Part shown: positions 55,967 to 64,000 of the stretch, in pieces
Layout: each line of letters starts with the position of its first letter
Position numbering within the stretch: position 1 is the stretch's first letter
Source: Grammothele lineata
Lineage: Eukaryota > Basidiomycota > Agaricomycetes > Polyporales > Polyporaceae
NCBI GenBank assembly: GCA_002150815.3
Contig: NDFF03000394.1
Span: 186,001-250,000, forward strand
DNA: 64,000 bases
Direction of reading: 5' to 3'
The notes under the pieces: model-generated
What the model was told of the DNA's origin: nothing
What the model saw: the letters and a program-made list of their open reading frames with translations, nothing else
Databases searched by the model: none
Program-made: the position numbers and the translations under genes

Positions 55967-57700
55967 CTATACAATCTGGGAGGAGCAGGGCGAGCCCGAG
56001 GTCGCGTCGGCCTCGCGGTTCTTCTTCTCCAGCTCCGCCGCCCGCGCCATGTTATAGTCCTCCAAGCACGGCGACTCGAAGATGTAGCCGCCGTTGACGA
56101 GAGTGAGCGTCCGCACAAACACCGCGGTCCACAGCGCGAGGGTCGCGACGGAGTAGATCGCGCCCCATATGCGGAAGAACTGCGAGTCGAAGGTGCGGTA
56201 AAGCTGGATCGTCAGGTTCGCGTATACGCCCTGTTAGAGCGCCCCATGCCGACGTGGATCGACGGAAGCGATGGAAGGACGGAAGGCCGAGCGTGCCGCA
56301 TCGTGCACGTACGAGCGAGAGATGGCCGTGCGGTACGCACGCGCATTGTGAATTGCGGGCGACGGGATTGGGCGCAGGATGTAAAGATAACGAAACGTGG
56401 GCGTCAGCGCGTGCTCCGGGGATCCGCTGTCTCATGAAAACTTACGTTAGGGAAAATAAGGCCCCAGAATGCCTGTTTGAATGGGAAGCGGGTCTTGCGG
56501 AGGACCTCGCCGACCGCAAGGAGGGCGTAGATGAGCCACATCGTCGCGAGCGACCAGAGGACCATGCCCGCGCAGAGCGCGATGACATCAACGATCTCGC
56601 CTACGTTCGCGAGGCGGAGCACAGGCGACTCTCCGTAAGCGAGAGGAAGCGCCGTGCGGAAGCCCTGGCCGAGGAGCAGGATGGAGAAACCGCCCTGCCC
56701 CATCGGGCCGAGGGGGATGAATACGCTTAGAACTCCTGCGCTGGGTGGGATGCCGTAGATGATGAGGCGGAGGAGGTACGTGGTGAGGATCATGAAGGCC
56801 AGGCCAAGGCCGATGAAGACGAGCGCAGCAGACACGGTGAGGGTGAGGAGGCAATAAGACGCGTTGAAGTTAGCAAGCGCCGGAGCAATGACTCCGCCTG
56901 AGGACGATGCGACGATAAGGGTGACCACGGGCAGAAGCCAGAGAGATGTCATCCGTTCGAGCGCATGACTCTGACGGGCTTTCCTGATGATAGAACACGG
57001 CATGTCAAACACCGCTACCCGAGCGAAGATGCTTTGATACTTACATGATATGGACGAGCGCGAAGGCGCAGAGGATGGAGATTGCGACGTCGAGCCACCA
57101 GAAGGCCCACAACGCGTAAACGAATGCTTTTCCACCGAAACCGTAGTCCTGGTAGATGAGACCGACGGCAATGTTGATGAGGGTGGCGGCACCCATGGGA
57201 TAGGTACCCAAGAATAGACTTTGTGTTGGATGGTTGACCATGATGGACCATACATCAGGGAAGATGATGTATCGCGCGGCGGAAAGAGCATTGAAGATAA
57301 TGAAGAGGGCGAAGTTGAGGAAGAAGAAAATGTACGTGAAGATCTTCAGGGCAGTCGACCCTTCGCCGTAAGGAAAACTGTGGAAAAGGATGGAGATCGC
57401 GCCAGTTCCTGTATACGTAAGATGTCAGTGACTGAATTCTTCTTAGCCGGAGCACGTCGTGCGAGGACCAGGCGCGGCCAGCGCATACGGAGACACGTCG
57501 CCTTCGTGCTGCGAGGGACACTGAGTCCGTTCCACTACGAAGGGAGGACAAGCAGATATCGATTTTTACTGACCCATGATAGCGGCGAACCACGCCGGTG
57601 TGAAGTTGCTAGGGGTTCACGGGCGTCAGTATAGCACTGCAAGTGATTCTAGGAGAACATACCGGACACAGTCTTTGAGGTTCTTGCGCGGGGCGTTCAT
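55967..57700 (-). CDS. SSU1/C4-dicarboxylate-type transporter (TDT family), copy B
   Basis: Starts MNAPRKNLKDCVR at 57700 and continues through short exons NFTPAWFAAIMG and GTGAISILFHSFPYGEG. Then come WSIMVNHPTQSLFLGTYPMG, YQDYGFGGKAF, LWLLPVVTLIVASSSGG, SVFIPLGPMGQGGFSILL and the final exon (VRTLTLVNGGYIFESPCLED), ending SSQIV at 55967. About ten membrane helices. It shares the family order with copy A but is clearly diverged (NFTPAWFAAI against HFTWAWHAVI). The two genes are tail to tail, consistent with an old inverted duplication or separate paralogues. The frame is open upstream of the chosen ATG with an earlier ATG at 57829, but the short start fits the family better. Confidence 0.9.
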
Positions 57701-58338
57701 GGCTGGGGGGAAGAAGCGGATAAGGGGGAAGAATGGAGAGTGGGATGCTCTGAGGGGCTCGAACGCGCCCGGGATCGGTTTATAGCATTCGACATAATTC
57801 GGAATTGGGACCGTGCGGCAAGCACCCACCTGGCATCCGGATCCATATGTTCAGGCATCCAGTCAGATGGCGCACCGCCACTACGGAACTCGTCTGAGAG
57901 GCCGGGGAGCGACGGAGCGACCTGTCCCGTCCGTGGCAGTTAGCATTCGAGCTTGGCTTCGTGGCGTCCCGTAAGCAAGCAAAAGAACGCACGGGGCCTG
58001 TCCGCACCTAAAGTAAAGTACCGTCGGATTCCGTACGCAGGCTTCCTCGCACGCGACGGCTCCCGTACAAACTCCGCACTCGTCCTGAGGAATCAACGCG
58101 TTTACACTGGCTGCGGTGGCCTCAGTCGAGGATTCCGCCCGGGGTCGGCCTTGCCCTCGCATGGGGCAGGATGACGCCGGGGTGACGCCCGAGGAAGGCG
58201 TCTACTCCAAAAATGGATCCCGAGGAGCTTTGGTCCTGTTTGGCAAGAGCTTCCCATTCAAACACGCGCAAACTCGTCTTATGCTACCGAGCGAAGACGT
58301 GGCGTTTCCCACAATCCTGTTCTCTTCCCCTCATTACA
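57701..58338. promoter_or_regulatory. Divergent promoter region (transporter B / signal peptide peptidase)
   Basis: About 640 bp between two start codons that point apart. No TATA box stands out, and the open frames here lack features. Confidence 0.4.
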
Positions 58339-59893
58339 ATGGCGACCGCAGCCACTGACTGGGATCTCATCTCCTCGTACGCTGGTCTGCTCTCTCTAGC
58401 TTCCCTCTCCATATATGCCGGTTCTCATGGCTCCCTCTCGGTCAGGCCCTCTCACGGCATCTCGGACGTGACGCTGAACTAGGAGTCGTGGCAGAGCCGG
58501 GTCACCCGGCAGCCAGGCGCGGAGCCTGATGACGAAGAAGACGAAGAGATCGAACGGCTTTCGTCACAGGATGCGTATCTCTTCCCTGTGGTACGCGATG
58601 CTTCTCTACCCATGCAATACATATTACTAACAATGCTTCTTCTGTTACTCAGATCGGCTCAGTGGTACTCTTTGGCCTATATCTCATCGTCAAGTATTAC
58701 GGCAAAGAGTGGATCACGTGGCTGTTGCAGTGGTACTTCACCTTCGCAGGTGTGGGAAGTGTAGGAAAGGTGAGTCTTCGTCTGGCTTCGCAACCGTCTT
58801 CTGCAATGCTCAAAGAAGTCAGTCCCTGATCGCTCTCTCCCGATGGATCCTCGGAGAAGCCCGTTGGAAGGAGTTCGATAACAATCGCGTCATGGTTTTG
58901 AAGGGTCAGAGAGGTACGCGTGATCTCCGGCATCCCGTCTCGGCCACAACTCAAATCTCATGCCGCAGAACTCTTCTGCATTTCCCTCCGGACCCCGTCT
59001 CTGTTCCTGATCCCCGCCGGCGCAATTCCCTCCATTGTGTACAATTTTGGTGGCAGTGCCACACGCCGTTCTGCTCTTCTGACCGACATTCTGGCTCTCT
59101 CCTTCTCTCACAACGCCCTCTCTCTACTCAAGCTGGACTCTTTCAAGACCGGATGTGTACTCCTCTCGGGGTTGTTCCTCTACGACATTTGGTGGGTGTT
59201 CGGGACTGAAGTGGTAAGCACTACTATTACCTTCCCGGGCTGCGGCACGTTTGTGTGAACATCCAACCCTCCTAGATGGTCAAGGTTGCTACCACCCTCG
59301 ACGTCCCCATTAAGCTCTTGTGGCCGAAGTCCGTTCTTTTCGCGACCGAGCGAGGCTTCACCATGCTCGGACTCGGCGATATCGTCATTCCAGGCATGTT
59401 CGTCGCCACTGCTTTGCGCTACGACTATCACCGCACCGCCCGTCAAAGCTCCACGGGCCCAGTGAAGAAGACGTACTTCTACGCTGCGCTCGGTGCATAC
59501 GTGGCTGGTCTGGTCACTACTATGTCCGTGATGCATTTCTTCCAGAAGGCGCAGCCTGCGCTCCTCTACCTCAGGTTCGCCGCACATGCATTCGCGTCAT
59601 TGTACGGAATACTGACTAGCCCGCGCAGCCCCGCCTGTATTCTCTCTTTCTTCGTCACGTCGTTGATTTTGGGCGATTTCAACGAGGCGTGGGCCTGGTC
59701 CGATGACGTAGAGGACAAGAATGAGGGTCAGGTACCCAAGCCCGTAGTCAACGGAGATAGCAAGGCCGATGAACGTTCTGCTGCCCCCGAGGCGCAAGAA
59801 AACGAACCCAAGGGGGCAGAGCTAGCGCCGTCGCAAGAGGAGGTCACGGAAAGCGCGGACAAGAAGAAGCGGTCGAAGAAAAAGCGGAGCTGA
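58339..59893 (+). CDS. Signal peptide peptidase (intramembrane aspartyl protease, family A22B)
   Basis: Exons 58339-58440, 58483-58590, 58653-58769, 58823-58913, 58969-59213, 59276-59574 and 59629-59893 sum to 408 residues, using a 42-nt first intron that removes an in-frame TAG at 58480-58482. The catalytic aspartates are in LFLYDIWWVFGT (YD motif) and TMLGLGDIVIPG (GxGD), and the QPAL motif (AQPALLYLSPA) is present. About nine membrane helices are expected in the ER, where the enzyme cleaves leftover signal peptides and tail-anchored proteins. An acidic segment (DDEEDEEIE) sits early, and the C-terminal 75 residues are charged, ending DKKKRSKKKRS, a lysine-rich tail suited to ER retention. 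Residues for catalysis are intact. The first exon-intron boundary is the only weak point. Confidence 0.88.
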
Positions 59894-62800
59894 CTGCATA
59901 CGTACTACTAAGTCATGTATAATCTTACGTCTATTGTTATGCTAATGGAATGGATGTTCTCGATGCTGCCTGCGTCTCGTTCTCTCGCCACACTGCGGTA
60001 CCGTAGGAAGTTCGGGCTCGTCGCCGTGTCAATGGACGTCTCATGGAGTCATGCACGGTCACCTTGCGATGGTAGCGTGAGGCGTCTCAGGTGAGCTTTA
60101 GCAGAATCATGCCACCGTCACGTCCGATCTCACTCGGTCTCACTCGGTCACTGGTCACTAGTCACTCTTCCGACTCGATCCATCGAGGCGGTGTTCGAAC
60201 CGGACGGAACACGTATCTTGTTAGTCCACCGAGACGCTTGTGCCACGGCTCGTCATGCGATCTGGTTCAAGCACCTGACTGGGCCTCCCACAAAGCATCA
60301 ACAGGAGGGTCCGGAGCAAGTCGTCCAGCTCAAGCTCAATACAAGGCGATGAGTGCCGTCGTATGGCTGTTCGACGCCTCGCCACGGGAAAGGTTGCACG
60401 TTGCGATGGACGCTTCTCTTGCCTCTCGGATGGTGAGGCCGAATCGACCGGTTTCCCCGCACACTCCGTGGCATCCACTGCCATAGTATTTGACGTCTCC
60501 TGTACCTAGCGCCCGCAGTGACTTCGGATGAAACGTCAAACATCGAGCCGACAGGCGCAGGTAATCTGTCCGAACGGAAAGGGCACATTCGCGGCTTCGG
60601 GAACTGAGAATGCATACCATTATACACAAGCGTGCGCAAACTCTGCTATAAGATGCGGCGGCGGTTCTGAGTGTACGACCTTGGAAAACGAGCAATGGAA
60701 GCGCGATCGTGGGGTGTGTTGACGAGACTCTCGACCCATGGTACGATTGTGATGTCTTCGACGGGACGCGCGATAATTGCGGTATCGGCGTAGCTATTAC
60801 ATGGTGTGAGGACACCTTGTGGTCTCCAGCCAGGTGATATACTTACTGACGAGTTTTCATTGTGAACCAGCGGGCCTGACTTCCCGGAATCCCCGGGGCT
60901 CCACAGCGATGGCCATCGCTCGACGCAGCCTCTTTCCTGAACTCAGATGATGCTCGTGCTCCATGCCACTATTCACCTTCAAAAGCCTTGAAGTGGTATA
61001 AGCAATTGCTTCGATCGCACGTGCGGTACTCCCACAGGACACGAAGGCAGCGACCCGGACATGGGCTCTGTCGCCTCTCTCACCGAACCCTTCATCACTC
61101 CCGCTGAAAAGCCATCTTCATCTTCTACATCGGCAGAAATAATTCATAGGTATCCTTAGCCACCTCTTTGTACGCTTATTGGCATACTCATCGAGCGAAA
61201 TGTGTCTCACTCTAGAGTGTATGCTGTATCCAAGATATTGAATAGGACTCGGACTCGTTGCTCCGGCAGCTCTGTCTCGCTACCCTCGATACGTGTCAAC
61301 GGCACCCGATGGCTGCGTCCGTCAACGGGTGCGAGAACGGGGATATCGGTGTACCGATAATATCATACGACACTTCTTACGCTGTCTGTATCCGCCTGCG
61401 CCAGTCGTCGCTATGTCGCCAGTCGTGAGGTGTCTCTCCCTCCCTCACCTCTCAAGTAAACGTATTGTGAGTCGACCGAGCCATGACCCTGTATGAGTGC
61501 AACTTTACATAATCTCTCAAGCAGCAACCAACGTAAAGATACGCTAGCGACGAGCCCAGTGTGGCGTGCCCAAATACGGTATTCGCGCAATCCCGATATT
61601 CTCGGGCAGGGCGGCTCCGCGAAATAGGCTTTCCACAGTATAGATGCCAGATCTCCTGAACTCTCGATGCTATGCTTTGGCATTGCCTCCGCGAAGCAAT
61701 CTCACCGTCTATCTCGTCGACGGGGCCGGCCGGATATAACGCTGAAACTCCTCGAGGACCCGGGTCGAAGGCGCTATCGCCCCCCACGACCGCGCGAGAT
61801 AGACGGCTAACGTTATCTGAGTGTTCTGCTACGTGATCACTTGACGTTAGTTGACGCCACGGCCCTGCAGGCGTTATTTGGAATTAAAGGTTGGGTGCTT
61901 CGCGGCAAGTCCGAAGTTGCTCGATATGTTGCATCATATTGACTAAGTCTGCCAGGCGCAAGTCGCCACTGTCCCAACATATATATGAGAGACAACGTTG
62001 GGAGTTGCTTCACTGGACAGTGGACGTACGTTTATTCGTCTATACTCAACAGGTGTCAGGATCAGCTGCAGCGCCTCATGAAATGGACTCGTACCAGACT
62101 CGCCTTCGCCTCTCGTAACAAAGAAACTCAAACACATCTCACAGCGATGTTACAGCACGCGCTTCGTACGTTGTTATCCCTTATCAAAATTGAAGGCAAC
62201 CTACACACGCAGCAACCAATAGTCCACTGACGGAACTTTCCCAGAGATACTTATCTCACGGCGTTTGGCTCGTTGTCTCCGACGGGTCCTCAAGGCATTC
62301 CCCACGCGATGGTAACGTTGGCGTCCCGTCAATATTGCTTCGACCTACCAACGCGGCTCCCAGATACTCTATTGGGGTCCAAGTCGCTGCGCACGCGTAC
62401 ACTCGTCTCCGTGCGTTGCACAAGGTGCGAGATTGTGCCTTATCTCCTGCTGGTCCCCCTTCTCATGTGCATTGAGGTTGATATTGATCCGATTTTAGAA
62501 CAGTGTCCGTCACAACAAATACCTTCTTGCTAATCGTACTACTCCCAGCTGCCATTGTAGATGTCCTCTCAACTGTGCACTTACCTACTAGTGCTGGTGA
62601 TTGGATTAATAAGCGCCGGATCCCCACCTATGTCATAAGTATCTCGCACTCAAAACGAGTAGCAGGTACGTGTGGTCCGCATGCTGGAGATGATTTCAAG
62701 GTATCATCTAGTATTGTCAGCTCATTTTATACATACTCTCCGTCCCCGCTGTTATCACTGTCACCAACTCTCATGGCTAATACTCAGCCATAGCCAATAT

Positions 62801-64000
62801 ACAGTCCGCGTTAGCACCTGGATCCTCGAGCCCTGTGTTCAATCCCTGTCAGGTGCGCTGTAGCCCTCCTTCCTTTGTCATTCTCATTTGAAGCTGTCGC
62901 GAACGGAATAGGTCTACAGCAAGTCCGTTCAAACCACATCCCTCTTCAAGCTGCCAACTTCCACTTGATTCCGGTCCCATTACCGAAAACGGGTGGCGGC
63001 GGGTGGCGGCGCTGTAACGGCCCGCCGCCGCAGCGCCCCGAGCCGCGGCCCCACCGACGCATGTGAATTGCTGGGGCGTGGTGGCGGGCCTGGAAATCAT
63101 CCAGGGTCGCCGCGCCCGTGCCGCACTTCGAGTCCGACCTCCTCCTCCTTCTCGCGCGACGCGAGAGCAAAGGCCCCTGGGATCTGATGCCTCTCGCATC
63201 GGCTTGGGTTCGATGGTGCGCGGCAGCCGCCGCCGATTCTCGTACAGACCCAGCCGACACCGCGAGTTCCAGATCCGCGGTCGCGCTGCGAAACACCTGC
63301 GGGGCTCCTCCTGAAGGAGTTGATTTGCCCACCACGCCACATGAAAATGAGCCACTATGGTCGGGGCTAGAGCCTCACGCGGACGCGAATCTCCACCAGT
63401 GCCTCTGTCCACATAGGGGTGCGCAAAATTTGCGGAGAGGGGGTTGGATGTCTGGGCCCTCCCTCATCTGTCCGCATCTCGCTGCTTTGTTTCTACTCAT
63501 CCGGCGGGAGCTGCTAGAAGCACGGGCGCGCGACATCGGCCTTCGGCTCCCATCGACGGTCGCCACGATGCAAGTTTCCATCTGTGTTTGGGAGCCGGCC
63601 GCCTCTCGAGACGGACGGCGCTGGCGCCGGCGTTTGCTGCGCGGCCATACCGGAAGCCGCGCCCCGGCGGACGGCATTCCGTCCGTCCGCCCGCCGTCGT
63701 TCGCATTGGGCCCTTGCCGTGCGCGGTCTAGCGTAGGACATCGAGACGCACTGGGAGTACGTCCATGTGCAGGGGCGCGGTTACACCACCCGCTGGGCAA
63801 GCGCACTATACAAACGGAGACCCGGCGCGCCGCGAAGAGTGGTGTCCTTGCGGCCGACAACCAAGGATGGAGTCACGAGACACACGCTCCCGCGGAGGGT
63901 TCGGGGATTGAAAAGGGCATGTGTAAGCCCAGGTAAACCCCTGGGTTCGCGACCGGAGAGACAAGGAGGAACATCGATCGTTCTGCCGCCGGACCCGACG
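59894..64000. other. Right-edge region, mostly without supportable genes
   Basis: About 4.1 kb. The left part is gene-poor with short frames. From about 62.9 kb it is GC-rich, and overlapping long frames appear in many phases on both strands, including one of 272 codons (63118-63936); none has a recognisable domain. Besides the tentative exon pair at 61061-61372, I see no gene, tRNA or terminal repeat. Confidence 0.5.
61061..61372 (+). pseudogene. Tentative exon pair or gene fragment (cyclin-like resemblance, weak)
   Basis: An ATG at 61061 opens a frame MGSVASLTEPFITPAEK followed by a Ser-rich stretch ending at a GTATCC donor near 61150. A possible 67-nt intron ends in TCTAG near 61215. The next frame begins VYAVSKILNRTRTR and stops at about 61370. 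The start VYxVSKILxRTRT faintly recalls the first helix of fungal Pho80-type cyclin-like domains. What follows in this frame does not continue the resemblance, while another frame partly does, which would mean a frameshift. It could be a decayed gene fragment or chance. Confidence 0.15.

Noticed and set aside
63118..63936. Open frame of 272 codons near the right edge
   Set aside because: Same compositional pattern, with equally open frames on the other strand and no recognisable motif.

Overview
The window is nuclear DNA of a filamentous basidiomycete, most likely a wood-decaying white-rot fungus of the Polyporales. The evidence is dense genes split by many 45-80 nt GT-AG introns, family 1 cellulose-binding modules, a family 5 mannanase, a GH18 chitinase, and a cluster of three secreted class II haem peroxidases (two manganese peroxidases and one versatile peroxidase). 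Naming Polyporales is an inference from how these peroxidases resemble Trametes/Ganoderma-type enzymes I recall; no search was run. There is no CRISPR array, operon or bacterial-type signal.

Layout from left to right. 1-2.7 kb has no supportable gene. 2.7-8.6 kb (all minus) holds a membrane-anchored GH18 chitinase, a secreted CBM1 protein with an uncharacterised C-terminal domain, and a coiled-coil protein with a J-domain-like HPD motif. 9.2-15.0 kb (plus) holds a GTPBP1-like GTPase and a membrane RING-H2 protein. 15.6-27.9 kb is the peroxidase cluster: MnP (minus), versatile peroxidase (minus), a bleomycin-hydrolase-type peptidase (plus) and a second MnP (plus). 28.8-35.7 kb (plus) holds a gamma-glutamyltranspeptidase, a CBM1-GH5 mannanase, an intron-containing tRNA-Ala and a mitochondrial ETHE1-like persulfide dioxygenase. 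36.2-43.7 kb (plus) holds an F-box protein, a large disordered protein and an S10 carboxypeptidase-like protein whose nucleophile motif looks altered. 44-52 kb is housekeeping: a conserved fungal protein, a complex I 21 kDa subunit, a TAT-SF1/CUS2 splicing factor and a type II PI 4-kinase. 53.5-57.7 kb is a tail-to-tail pair of SSU1/malate-type transporters, followed by a signal peptide peptidase at 58.3-59.9 kb. The last 4 kb holds only a weak possible exon pair.

Functionally, the secreted enzymes fit lignocellulose attack: peroxidases for lignin, mannanase for hemicellulose, CBM1 proteins for cellulose. The sulfite-type exporters, the persulfide dioxygenase and the gamma-glutamyltranspeptidase all touch sulfur and glutathione metabolism, but nothing in the sequence shows that they are co-regulated. 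The three peroxidase genes share promoter geometry (ATTGGC about 160-175 nt and a TATA-like box about 70-80 nt before the ATG). The two MnP genes also share a nearly identical 5' leader, which points to a recent inverted duplication. Exon coordinates given below were assembled by hand from reading frames and splice consensus; where phases could be checked they sum to whole codons.
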